Positions 1-6,481 of a stretch of 6,481 nt of DNA are shown here, one piece after another. The DNA is from Patescibacteria group bacterium (lineage in GTDB: Bacteria; Patescibacteriota; UBA1384; CAILIB01). Where the stretch lies: the NCBI GenBank assembly GCA_018968785.1, contig JAGWZN010000049.1:1-6481 (forward strand), given 5' to 3'. A program made the translations under genes and the position numbers. Numbering within the stretch: the first letter of the stretch is position 1; every line of letters begins with the position of its first letter. The notes under the pieces were generated by a model. It did no database searches, was not told the DNA's origin, and was given only the letters and a program-made list of their open reading frames with translations.

Positions 1-2
1 AA

Positions 3-224
3 GTTGCGAATGCTCAGGCTGGAGAAAGCACTTCCCTGGCCCAGACTTTTTCGGTCGAAGAAATATTTGCACAGATAAATCGGAATAGAGATCAGATAGT
101 TAATCCGGAAGGTCTCTGGGTGTTAGCAAAATATATTCTTGCCTATAGAATGAGATCAGCGGGAGAAGGAACGAAAAACGGCAGCTCTTTATCCTATCCT
201 GAAAAAGGTTTAAAATTAGGATAA
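3..224 (+). CDS. C-terminal end of an unidentified protein (5' truncated by window edge)
   Basis: An open frame runs in from the left edge and gives 73 codons before a TAA stop at 222-224. The visible peptide is soluble-looking, with a likely helical stretch (TFSVEEIFAQINRNRDQI), then a hydrophobic-aromatic segment (PEGLWVLAKYILAYRM) and a polar, Gly/Ser/Lys-rich end finishing KGLKLG. I do not recognise the family, and the rest of the protein lies outside the window. It is called real because it is open over the whole available length, codon use resembles the downstream genes, and its stop is followed by a short 54-base gap to the next gene on the same strand, as in an operon. It could be another component of the DNA-transfer system encoded downstream, but nothing in the fragment shows this. 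Confidence 0.6.
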   Translation, partial: VANAQAGESTSLAQTFSVEEIFAQINRNRDQIVNPEGLWVLAKYILAYRMRSAGEGTKNGSSLSYPEKGLKLG

Positions 225-278
225 GCGGTTTCGATCCGTTCGAGGGTAAAATAGTTTTGAGGTAGGTTCAATAAAAAA

Positions 279-2792
279 ATGGCTGACTTTGCCACAACCG
301 CGGCAGATACGTCCACCTCAACCGATCCGACGGCCGGGGTTGTGATTACTCTGGTCGTCTTTTTCCTGCTCGCGCTTGCGCTGATTATCGTTTACCTGAT
401 TATTGCCAATAAATCCAAAAAAATTAAGCAGCAAAGTCTGTTGCAGATGCAGGCGTTCAAGGTCATTATCCCCAAAGAGTCGGATACCGAAGAACAACAG
501 CAACAACGACGCGATCCGAAAGAAGTGATCGGCGTTATGGAGTCGTTCTTTACCTCGCTGCACCACTTCCATGAGTACAAATGGTGGAAACGGGCCTACT
601 ACGGCCAGCCGACATTCAGCTTTGAAATGGTGGCTCAGGAAGGCGAAGTCTACTTTTACGTTATCTGTCCGACCCGATACAAAGACCAGATCGAGCGTCA
701 AATCCATGCCGGTTATCCCTCCGCCCATATCGAACCGGCGGACGATTACGATATTTTTACCACCGAGGATGGGGGAGAGGAGAGCGCGGTGGGTGCCCTG
801 GCCTTGATCCGGCCGGAGATTTTTCCGTTCAAAACCTATAAGAATCTGGAAAACGATCCCTTAAATGCCCTGACTAACTCTCTTTCCAAGGTTCAGAAAG
901 GCAAGGCGGCGATTCAGATCCTGGTTCAGCCGATTGATCAAAGCTGGCAGAAGGGGATTGAGGAGGCATTGCACAATATTCAGCAAGGACGGCCGTTCCA
1001 TTCCAAATCCAATATTGGCGGTAAGGTGTTGGATCTAGCGAAAGAGGTCGGTCAGACCGCCATGGCGAACCAACAGGAACAGGCCAAGAGCAATGAAGCC
1101 CATAATACCGCCTCCGGCAATGTGCGGCTGACCGCCTTACAGGAGCAGCAGGCCAAGATGTTGGTGGAGAAAAGTAGCAAAGTCGGCTTTAAGGTTCAGA
1201 TCCGTTGTGTGGCCCGGGCTGAGACGAAAGCCGAGGCGCAAAACCAGGTGCAGACGATGCTTTCCAGTTTTGCCCAGTTTCAGGCGCCGGAATCAAACGG
1301 TTTCAAGCAGTACAGTGTGGAGAAAAAGGGGCTGCAGATCGAGTATATTCTCCGGTCCTTTACCAAGCGGCAACCGGCAATGATTCTCAATACGGAGGAG
1401 ATGACCAGCCTCTTCCATTTTCCCAATAAAAAGCTGGATACGCCAAACATCCACTGGCTGGGCGCCCGTCGGCTGGCGCCGCCCACCAATCTGCCAAAAT
1501 CCGGTCTGAGGCTGGGATACTCTAAGTTCCGCGGCGCGGAGATCCCGGTATATATGACCTATCCGGACCGGGCTCGCCATTTCTATATGATTGGGAAAAC
1601 CGGTGTCGGTAAGACAAACATGTTTGAAAATATGGTGGTTCAGGACCTGCGAGCCGGCCATGGGTTGTGCTATATGGATCCGAACGGCGACGCGATCGAG
1701 TGGATTCTCCGCCATATTCCCAAAGAACGGGCGGAGGATGTTATCCTTTTTGATCCCTCCGATGTCTCCCGGCCGATGGGCCTCAATCTGTTGGAGTACG
1801 ACGCACGCTTCCCGGAACAGAAATCGATGGTGATTAACGAAATGATGTCGATTTTCGACAAACTGTACGATTTGAAGCAGACCGGCGGACCGATCTTCGA
1901 GCAGTATATGCGGAACGCCATGCTCTTGGTGATGGACGATCCGGAGTCTGGCAGTACCTTAATGGAGATTCCTAAAGTCCTGTCCGATCCGGACTACCGG
2001 CGGATGAAGCTCTCCCGCACTAACAACCAGGTGGTCATAGACTTCTGGGTTAAGGAAGCGGAGAAAGCCGGCGGTGAAGCGGCGCTGGCCAATGTCGTGC
2101 CGTATGTGACCAGTAAACTGACCAGCTTTACCAGTAACGATCTGATGCGGCCGATTATCGGCCAGCAGAAGAGCGCCTTCAACTTCCGGGAGGCAATGGA
2201 TTCCCGCAAAATCCTGCTAGTTTCCTTGCCGAAGGGTTTACTAGGTGAAATTAATTCCCGGCTGCTGGGAATGATTATCTCCGGTAAGATCCAGATCTCC
2301 GCCTTCTCCCGCCAAAACCAGCCGGAGGCGGAACGGATACCGTTTTATCTGTATGTCGACGAGTTCCAAAACTTTACTTCCAAAACCTTTGCCACTATCT
2401 TATCCGAGGCGCGGAAGTACCAGCTGTCGCTGAATATCACCAACCAGTATATTGAGCAGTTGGATGAGGAGACCCGCAACGCGGTAATCGGCAACGTCGG
2501 CACGATTCTGGCTTGGCGGGTAGGTGCCAGCGACGCTGAATTTCTCAAGAAAGAGTTTGATCCGCTCGGCATTGACGACCTGGTTAATACTGAGAAGTTT
2601 AACTTTTACATTAAACTGCTCGTTGACGGTACGCCCAGTCAGCCGTTTAATGTCACTGCTTACCCGCCGGATCCTCATGAGAACGCTCAGATTGGCGAAG
2701 CGATCCGCCAACTTTCCCGTCTGAAATACGGTCGGGATCGGGAGCTGGTAGAGGCGGAGATTCGTCTGAGATCAAAAAGTATGTTATTCTAG
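279..2792 (+). CDS. Membrane-anchored VirD4/TraG/HerA-like DNA-translocating ATPase
   Basis: This 837-residue protein is a putative hexameric DNA pump or coupling ATPase of the type IV secretion/conjugative-transfer superfamily. Seen in the sequence: a short polar Thr/Ser/Asp-rich N-terminus (1-19); one strong transmembrane helix (about 20-43) followed by KSKK, implying N-out, C-in topology; an N-terminal accessory region (about 75-370) with two similar alpha/beta stretches; an NTEEM...HFP motif (371-382); Walker A GKTGVGKT (439-446); DPSD (492-495); a beta-strand LLVSLPKGLLGE; Walker B with YVDEFQNF (692-699); NQYI (722-725); and GNVG ending at 741. The order and spacing match TraG/VirD4-type ATPases with a TraM-recognition-like C-terminal part. 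Classical VirD4 usually has two N-terminal helices; only one is seen here. The frame has stops at 222, 252 and 258, so ATG 279 is the first possible ATG. The purine-rich GAGGTAGG at 259-266 sits rather far upstream, with an A-run before the ATG. What DNA it moves cannot be read from the sequence. Confidence 0.88.
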   Translation: MADFATTAADTSTSTDPTAGVVITLVVFFLLALALIIVYLIIANKSKKIKQQSLLQMQAFKVIIPKESDTEEQQQQRRDPKEVIGVMESFFTSLHHFHEYKWWKRAYYGQPTFSFEMVAQEGEVYFYVICPTRYKDQIERQIHAGYPSAHIEPADDYDIFTTEDGGEESAVGALALIRPEIFPFKTYKNLENDPLNALTNSLSKVQKGKAAIQILVQPIDQSWQKGIEEALHNIQQGRPFHSKSNIGGKVLDLAKEVGQTAMANQQEQAKSNEAHNTASGNVRLTALQEQQAKMLVEKSSKVGFKVQIRCVARAETKAEAQNQVQTMLSSFAQFQAPESNGFKQYSVEKKGLQIEYILRSFTKRQPAMILNTEEMTSLFHFPNKKLDTPNIHWLGARRLAPPTNLPKSGLRLGYSKFRGAEIPVYMTYPDRARHFYMIGKTGVGKTNMFENMVVQDLRAGHGLCYMDPNGDAIEWILRHIPKERAEDVILFDPSDVSRPMGLNLLEYDARFPEQKSMVINEMMSIFDKLYDLKQTGGPIFEQYMRNAMLLVMDDPESGSTLMEIPKVLSDPDYRRMKLSRTNNQVVIDFWVKEAEKAGGEAALANVVPYVTSKLTSFTSNDLMRPIIGQQKSAFNFREAMDSRKILLVSLPKGLLGEINSRLLGMIISGKIQISAFSRQNQPEAERIPFYLYVDEFQNFTSKTFATILSEARKYQLSLNITNQYIEQLDEETRNAVIGNVGTILAWRVGASDAEFLKKEFDPLGIDDLVNTEKFNFYIKLLVDGTPSQPFNVTAYPPDPHENAQIGEAIRQLSRLKYGRDRELVEAEIRLRSKSMLF

Positions 2793-2800
2793 TTGAGAAG

Positions 2801-2842
2801 AAAGGAGCAAGGCGGCATCGCTACTCCTTTTCATCCTTTTCA
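2801..2842 (+). repeat. Intergenic hairpin with overlapping 9-bp tandem repeat
   Basis: AAAGGAG at 2801-2807 pairs with CTCCTTT at 2824-2830. Inside it a small GCG/CGC stem (2812-2814 with 2819-2821) closes a four-base loop. The right arm overlaps a perfect tandem repeat of TCCTTTTCA (2825-2833 and 2834-2842), which supplies short T-runs after the stem. It lies in the 72-base gap between the first ATPase and the small gene. It could be a weak, leaky terminator, an mRNA-processing hairpin that sets relative expression, or chance. The stem is short and the T-run is broken by CATCC, so a strong intrinsic terminator is unlikely. Confidence 0.35.
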
Positions 2843-2864
2843 TAAATATAAGTAATACATACAA

Positions 2865-3392
2865 ATGTATACCGCAAATACAGAAATGGACATGGAGCGC
2901 GTGACCCATCTGCTGGATAATTTGGAGCAGGATTTACGCGATCTGCGCCAAATTCTCGGTACCGACGCGCAGTATGCCCAACAGGAAAGCGCCTATTTCC
3001 AGGCTCAAAACGGAAGCGAGCAGGGGATTGAAGGAGTGTTTGATGGCGAACGGATGATCGACTACTCCGGCAAAAGCTATCAGGTTTCCGCCAATTACGC
3101 CAGCAAAAGCAAGCTGGTGGAGGGTGATCCGCTCAAGCTGTACATTACGCCGGACGGTAAATTCTTTTATAAGCAGTTGGGTCCGGTTGAACGGAAGACG
3201 GTGCCGGGAGTTTTGCGGGCGGAAGGGAACCAGTACGTGGTGGATGCCGAAGACGGGAACACCTATAAGATTCTCACCGCCTCGGTGACGTACTATATGT
3301 CCCTGTTTAACGTGCGGCCGGGTGATAAGGTACTGATCATGATTCCGGCGGAGCAGCCGGCTCACTGGGCCGTTATTGACAATGTCCTGTAA
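2865..3392 (+). CDS. Conserved-looking protein of unknown function with N-terminal coiled coil
   Basis: A 175-residue soluble protein with no signal peptide or membrane segment. Residues about 8-32 form an acidic amphipathic helix (ERVTHLLDNLEQDLRDLRQI) likely to be a coiled coil or oligomerisation helix. A Gln/Ala/Ser-rich linker follows (about 36-52), then a beta-rich C-terminal region of about 120 residues with glycine turns and the stretches EGVFDGERMIDYSGKSY, ANYASKSKLVEGDPLKLYI and KQLGPVERK. The end, with RPGDKVLIMIP and HWAVIDNVL, looks like small beta-barrel or OB/SH3-type strands, but this is a guess. From memory it resembles a family of unknown function common in Patescibacteria; I cannot name a function. 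It sits between two paralogous DNA-pump ATPases on the same strand, only 24 bases before the preferred start of the second, so a partner or adaptor role is a reasonable inference. No clear Shine-Dalgarno precedes ATG 2865; ATGs at 2886 and 2892 are alternatives, also without one. Confidence 0.8.
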   Translation: MYTANTEMDMERVTHLLDNLEQDLRDLRQILGTDAQYAQQESAYFQAQNGSEQGIEGVFDGERMIDYSGKSYQVSANYASKSKLVEGDPLKLYITPDGKFFYKQLGPVERKTVPGVLRAEGNQYVVDAEDGNTYKILTASVTYYMSLFNVRPGDKVLIMIPAEQPAHWAVIDNVL

Positions 3393-3403
3393 GATTAAAG
3401 GAT

Positions 3404-3407
3404 GAGG
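3404..3407 (+). promoter_or_regulatory. Ribosome binding site deciding the start of the second ATPase
   Basis: GAGG at 3404-3407 lies nine bases before ATG 3417, a good Shine-Dalgarno distance. The upstream in-frame ATG at 3402 has only AAAGG directly abutting it, too close to work as a ribosome binding site, and it overlaps the GAGG itself. This favours 3417 as the start, shortening the protein by five residues (MRILQ). Confidence 0.5.
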
Positions 3408-3416
3408 ATACTCCAA

Positions 3417-6203
3417 ATGAAGCGCCGGGCCGAATGGCTGGCCTCTCAGACTTTTGTTCTTCTAGCCATCCAGGTCCCCAAACAAAACGATAAAAAGCCG
3501 CAGTCGGCGGAGCAGTTTTTCGCGGCCTTGCACGGAATCTATCGAAACGATCCGGCCGTTCAGGAACATGTCAGCTTCGAGCTGGTTGCCAAGAAAGAGT
3601 CGATTACCTTTTATGTCTTCACGCCGCTGCATCTGCGGGATTTTATTGAAAGTCAACTGTACGCCCAGTATCCTAATCTGATTATTACCCAGGAGACCGA
3701 TTACACCCGTCGGGCCAAGCTGGAGGGAATGCATGTTGCCAGTACCCGGATCAATCTGACCCGGCCGGATGTCTATCCCATCAAAACCTACGCTTCCTTT
3801 GAAGTGGATCCGCTGGCCGGTATTGCGGCAGTAATGGCCGGTCTGGACGGTGAAGAACAGGTTTGGCTGGAAATCGTGACCCGGCCGGTAGGGGATGAAT
3901 GGCAATCCAAAGGGGTTGAGTACACCAGAGCAGTACGGGCCGGCAAGGATCCGGCGGTGTTCCAGCACAGCCTGCCCGGAAAAGCGTTACGAATGACCTA
4001 TCGGGTGGTGCAGGAGATTATTCAGCCGGGATCGGGGAGCGGGGAGGAGGTAGGCGCGCTTAAAGACGCGGCCAAGTTATCCACACCGGAGGAGATGGCG
4101 CTCAAAGGTGTGGAGACGAAAATTACCAAATTGGGTTATGAGACGATCTTCCGTTTGTTGGCAATCGCTCCGGATGCGGCTACTGCCCAGTCGCGGGTGC
4201 AGGCGGTTCTAGCCGCCTTTAAGCAGTTTAATAGTACCAATCTCAACGGCTTTCGCGGAGGTGAAATTCCAACTGATGATTACGCCTTCTGGCAAAAGTA
4301 TGTCACCCGTGAATTTGAGGAACGCGGCAACGTCTTAAATACGGAAGAGATGGCGTCCGTATACCATTTTCCCAGCGAAGCGGTGGAGACATCGGCAATC
4401 AGTTGGGCGGGTAGCAAGAAGGGTGAGGCACCATTCCAGCTGCCGCTTAAGAGCGAAGTGAACCCGAAAGAGCTTACCGTGCTCGGGAAGACCGATTTTC
4501 GCAATCATCAGGAGGAGTTTGGCATCAAGCTGAACGACCGGATGCGGCATGTGTATATTATTGGAAAATCCGGTACCGGTAAGTCAACCTTGCTGGAGAA
4601 CATGATTATTGATGATATTACCGAAGGCCGGGGCGTGATTCTCGTGGATCCGCATGGGGAGCTGGCAGATAAAGTGATACATAGCATTCCCTCGAACCGC
4701 ATTCAGGACACGGTAGTGCTGGACCCGTCCGATCGGGAGTGGCCGGTCGCTTTCAATCTATTGGAAAAGGTAAATGATGACTTTAAGGGAATGGTGGCGT
4801 CCGGTTTTGTCGGTATTTTTAAGAAGATTTTCGGGAAATCCTGGGGGCCGCGGCTGGAACATATCATGCGAAATACCGTGCTGGCGCTTCTGGATTCGGA
4901 AAACGCCACAATGCTCGGTATTCCGCGGATGCTGACGGAAGCGGCCTTCCGGGAGCGGATTATCGACCAGATTAAAGATACGGTAATCCGTGATTTTTGG
5001 GTGAATGAATTCGGAGCGATGGACAATAAGATGCGCACTGAGGCGGTTAGTCCGATTCTCAATAAAGTCGGTCAGTTTCTCTCAACGCCGACTATCCGGA
5101 ATATTGTCGGCCAGGTTCATTCAACGATTGACATCCGTCAGATTATGGATCGACAGCAGATTCTGATCGTCAATCTGTCGAAAGGAAAGATCGGTGAGGA
5201 TAATATGGCTCTACTGGGCGCTATGATTATTACCAAGGTACAGTTGGCAGCGATGAGTCGTGCTGATGCCCCTAGCGAACAAAGACCGAACTGTTTTCTG
5301 TACGTTGATGAGTTCCAGAACTTTGCCACCGAATCGTTTGCCACCATTTTGTCTGAGGCGCGCAAGTACAATCTAGGGCTGACTATCGCGCATCAGTATA
5401 TCGCGCAGATGTCGGAAGAGGTAAAGGACGCGGTGATCGGCAATGTGGGATCCTTAATCGCGTTCCGACTGGGAAGTCCGGACGCGGAAGCTTTGGTAAA
5501 GGAGTTCGCGCCGGTATTTGACACGAACGACATGATCAACTTACAGATAGCTCACATCTATATTAAGCTGCTGATAGACGGGATTGCCGAACCGGCGTTT
5601 TCCGCGCAAACATTACCGTCGCGGCAGGTATCCGAGTCGCATCGGGAGGAGATTATCGATTTTTCCCGTCAGCGATATTCGCGCCCTCGAAGTGAGGTAG
5701 AAGAGATGATTGAGGAAACCGGGGGGTATCGGCAGAAGCGGGAAGCGGAAGAAGCGATCAAACAAGCCAAAGGGATTTTGCAGGCTGGCCAGAGTTTAGC
5801 GATAAAGACGCCGGTAGAGGAGGGGAAAGGGGCGAATCAGCTTGAGGAGACGGTATCTGTTAATAAACCGGCGAAGCCGGATAAACCGCTCAAGATAATT
5901 GAAGATTGGGTATATACGGAAGCATCAGAGAAGGGTGGGAGGAAATGGTATTTAGGTGAGCCGAAAGAAGAAGTCTTGGCGCGTTTGGAAGAAAAACGGC
6001 TTCGCAGGGAGCAGAAAAGAATGGAAGCTGACTCCCCCACGCTTACCGCTCCGCCCAAACAGAATACGAAAATGGGAGAGGCAAAAAAGACGGAAGAAAT
6101 CGGTTCGGTTGACCGTCCGCTGAAAGATGTTGTCGTAATTGATCCGAGCCATCCGGTTTCTATTGATACGTCGGTATTGCAACCGCATCGGCCGGAGAAT
6201 TAA
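3417..6203 (+). CDS. Soluble VirD4/TraG/HerA-like DNA-translocating ATPase with charged C-terminal tail
   Basis: A 928-residue protein from ATG 3417 (933 from the alternative ATG 3402), clearly paralogous to the ATPase at 279-2792. Motifs, numbered from 3417: NTEEM...HFP from 308; Walker A GKSGTGKS (383-390); DPSD (436-439); a strand LIVNLSKGKIGED; Walker B YVDEFQNF (D631, E632); HQYI (659-662); and GNVG ending at 678. The N-terminal accessory region (about 20-290) has the same two alpha/beta stretches as the paralog. There is no transmembrane helix: the protein starts roughly where the paralog's helix ends, so it is probably cytoplasmic or recruited to the membrane by partners. After about residue 755 it has a tail of about 170 residues lacking in the paralog, rich in Lys, Glu, Arg and Pro, with a probable helix at VLARLEEKRLRREQKRMEAD and a low-complexity end. 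The tail may bind DNA, a partner or a substrate. Likely role: ATP-driven DNA movement, working with or beside the anchored paralog. A HerA-like helicase role is the main alternative. Confidence 0.87.
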   Translation: MKRRAEWLASQTFVLLAIQVPKQNDKKPQSAEQFFAALHGIYRNDPAVQEHVSFELVAKKESITFYVFTPLHLRDFIESQLYAQYPNLIITQETDYTRRAKLEGMHVASTRINLTRPDVYPIKTYASFEVDPLAGIAAVMAGLDGEEQVWLEIVTRPVGDEWQSKGVEYTRAVRAGKDPAVFQHSLPGKALRMTYRVVQEIIQPGSGSGEEVGALKDAAKLSTPEEMALKGVETKITKLGYETIFRLLAIAPDAATAQSRVQAVLAAFKQFNSTNLNGFRGGEIPTDDYAFWQKYVTREFEERGNVLNTEEMASVYHFPSEAVETSAISWAGSKKGEAPFQLPLKSEVNPKELTVLGKTDFRNHQEEFGIKLNDRMRHVYIIGKSGTGKSTLLENMIIDDITEGRGVILVDPHGELADKVIHSIPSNRIQDTVVLDPSDREWPVAFNLLEKVNDDFKGMVASGFVGIFKKIFGKSWGPRLEHIMRNTVLALLDSENATMLGIPRMLTEAAFRERIIDQIKDTVIRDFWVNEFGAMDNKMRTEAVSPILNKVGQFLSTPTIRNIVGQVHSTIDIRQIMDRQQILIVNLSKGKIGEDNMALLGAMIITKVQLAAMSRADAPSEQRPNCFLYVDEFQNFATESFATILSEARKYNLGLTIAHQYIAQMSEEVKDAVIGNVGSLIAFRLGSPDAEALVKEFAPVFDTNDMINLQIAHIYIKLLIDGIAEPAFSAQTLPSRQVSESHREEIIDFSRQRYSRPRSEVEEMIEETGGYRQKREAEEAIKQAKGILQAGQSLAIKTPVEEGKGANQLEETVSVNKPAKPDKPLKIIEDWVYTEASEKGGRKWYLGEPKEEVLARLEEKRLRREQKRMEADSPTLTAPPKQNTKMGEAKKTEEIGSVDRPLKDVVVIDPSHPVSIDTSVLQPHRPEN

Positions 6204-6334
6204 TTTTTATTGATTTTACAGGTTAAAACGTGACGATCCCGTATTACCTGTGCAATGCTACGATTTCCCTAAGACCGCTCTATAACGACTTAGAAGATAT
6301 ATTGTGGGACATTATATATTTTTACCATTATGTC
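6204..6334. other. AT-rich convergent intergenic region
   Basis: This 131-base stretch separates the plus-strand ATPase gene from the converging minus-strand gene and is visibly richer in A and T than the coding DNA around it. It holds one imperfect inverted repeat near its left end (listed separately). I see no tRNA, no convincing small gene, and no clean hairpin followed by a T-run in either direction. Confidence 0.5.
6218..6251. repeat. Imperfect inverted repeat downstream of the second ATPase, possible transcript end
   Basis: ACAGGT at 6218-6223 pairs with ACCTGT at 6246-6251. The stem can continue through AA/TT (6225-6226 with 6244-6245) and ACG/CGT (6228-6230 with 6240-6242), with one bulge and one A-A mismatch, around a nine-base loop. 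It begins 15 bases after the stop of the ATPase gene and lies between two converging genes, where a bidirectional transcript end would be expected. No T-run follows on either strand, so it is not a standard intrinsic terminator. Confidence 0.35.
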
Positions 6335-6481
6335 TTAATGCCATCGAGCATACGCACCCGGCTCCGGTTTATAGAACTGCTCTAGTTGACGATCAAGCAA
6401 TTCTTTCAATGTGTTTCGTGCAGTAGTATCCTCACCTACTATCGCGTCTAAAAATTCTTGTTTGCCCTTTTCTTCTTCTTT
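6335..6481 (-). CDS. C-terminal end of an unidentified minus-strand protein (5' truncated by window edge)
   Basis: Reading the minus strand from the right edge gives 48 codons and a TAA stop (TTA at 6335-6337 on the plus strand). The peptide begins KEEEKGKQEF, continues with a charged helical stretch (ARNTLKELLDRQLEQFYK), and ends PEPGAYARWH. It looks like the helical C-terminus of a soluble protein. I do not recognise the family, and most of the gene is outside the window. It converges on the ATPase gene and so belongs to a different transcription unit. The open frame is short, so the call rests on its reaching the window edge, its protein-like composition, and the shift to AT-rich non-coding DNA just past its stop. 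Confidence 0.5.
   Translation of the reverse strand, partial: KEEEKGKQEFLDAIVGEDTTARNTLKELLDRQLEQFYKPEPGAYARWH

Noticed and set aside
224..240. A tRNA T-arm-like hairpin (AGCGG, loop TTTCGAT, CCGTT) just after the first stop codon.
   Set aside because: The loop is one base out of register with the canonical T-loop, one pair is a G-T wobble, and there is no acceptor stem, anticodon arm or CCA end nearby; the upstream sequence is coding.
318..728. A 136-codon minus-strand open frame opposite the first ATPase, and similar antisense frames elsewhere.
   Set aside because: They lie entirely opposite genes with clear conserved motifs, their peptides show no recognisable domain, and they are explained as shadows of the coding strand.
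279..6203. Possible recoded stop codons (for example UGA read as glycine, as in some Patescibacteria).
   Set aside because: The genes are intact without any in-frame TGA, all visible stops are TAA or TAG, and the conserved motifs are uninterrupted, so no recoding is needed.
279..6203. A recent gene duplication or mobile-element-driven repeat producing the two ATPases.
   Set aside because: The proteins have diverged widely outside the core motifs, differ in both termini, and no flanking direct or inverted repeats or transposase remnants are visible; the duplication appears old.
6311..6316. TATAAT on the minus strand, a perfect -10-like hexamer.
   Set aside because: It sits in AT-rich DNA, has no -35-like hexamer at the right distance (ATTAAG), and would drive transcription antisense into the ATPase gene.
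6386..6391. TTGACG on the plus strand near the right end, -35-like.
   Set aside because: No -10-like hexamer follows at 16-18 bases and it lies inside the minus-strand coding frame.

Overview
The window looks like ordinary chromosomal DNA of a bacterium, most plausibly from the Candidate Phyla Radiation (Patescibacteria). That placement is inference. It rests on the style of the two large ATPases, on a small middle protein that from memory resembles a family of unknown function recurrent in Patescibacteria, and on weak, A-rich translation starts. All complete genes read through with the standard bacterial code and end in TAA or TAG. No tRNA, rRNA, CRISPR array, insertion sequence or integrase is visible.

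Layout, left to right. (1) The 3' end of a plus-strand gene of unknown function, ending at 224. (2) A 54-base gap. (3) An 837-residue, membrane-anchored DNA-pump ATPase of the VirD4/TraG/HerA superfamily (279-2792). (4) A 72-base gap with a small hairpin and a 9-bp tandem repeat. (5) A 175-residue protein of unknown function with a coiled-coil N-terminus (2865-3392). (6) A second, divergent ATPase of the same family without the membrane anchor and with a long charged C-terminal tail (best start 3417, stop 6203). (7) An AT-rich convergent intergenic stretch (6204-6334) with an imperfect inverted repeat. (8) The 3' end of a minus-strand gene of unknown function (6335-6481).

The three complete genes, and probably the truncated first one, lie on the same strand with short gaps and so probably form one operon. 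The two ATPases are clear paralogs. They share the same order of motifs (NTEEM...HFP, Walker A, DPSD, a SKG/PKG...GE strand, YVDEFQNF Walker B, a QYI motif, GNVG), and I count 36 of 51 identical residues from Walker B through GNVG. A membrane-anchored and a soluble copy, co-encoded with a small partner, suggests a DNA translocation machine built from two different subunits, or two pumps with different jobs. No relaxase, VirB4 or other secretion-channel gene is visible here, so conjugation, DNA uptake, or chromosome handling all remain possible.
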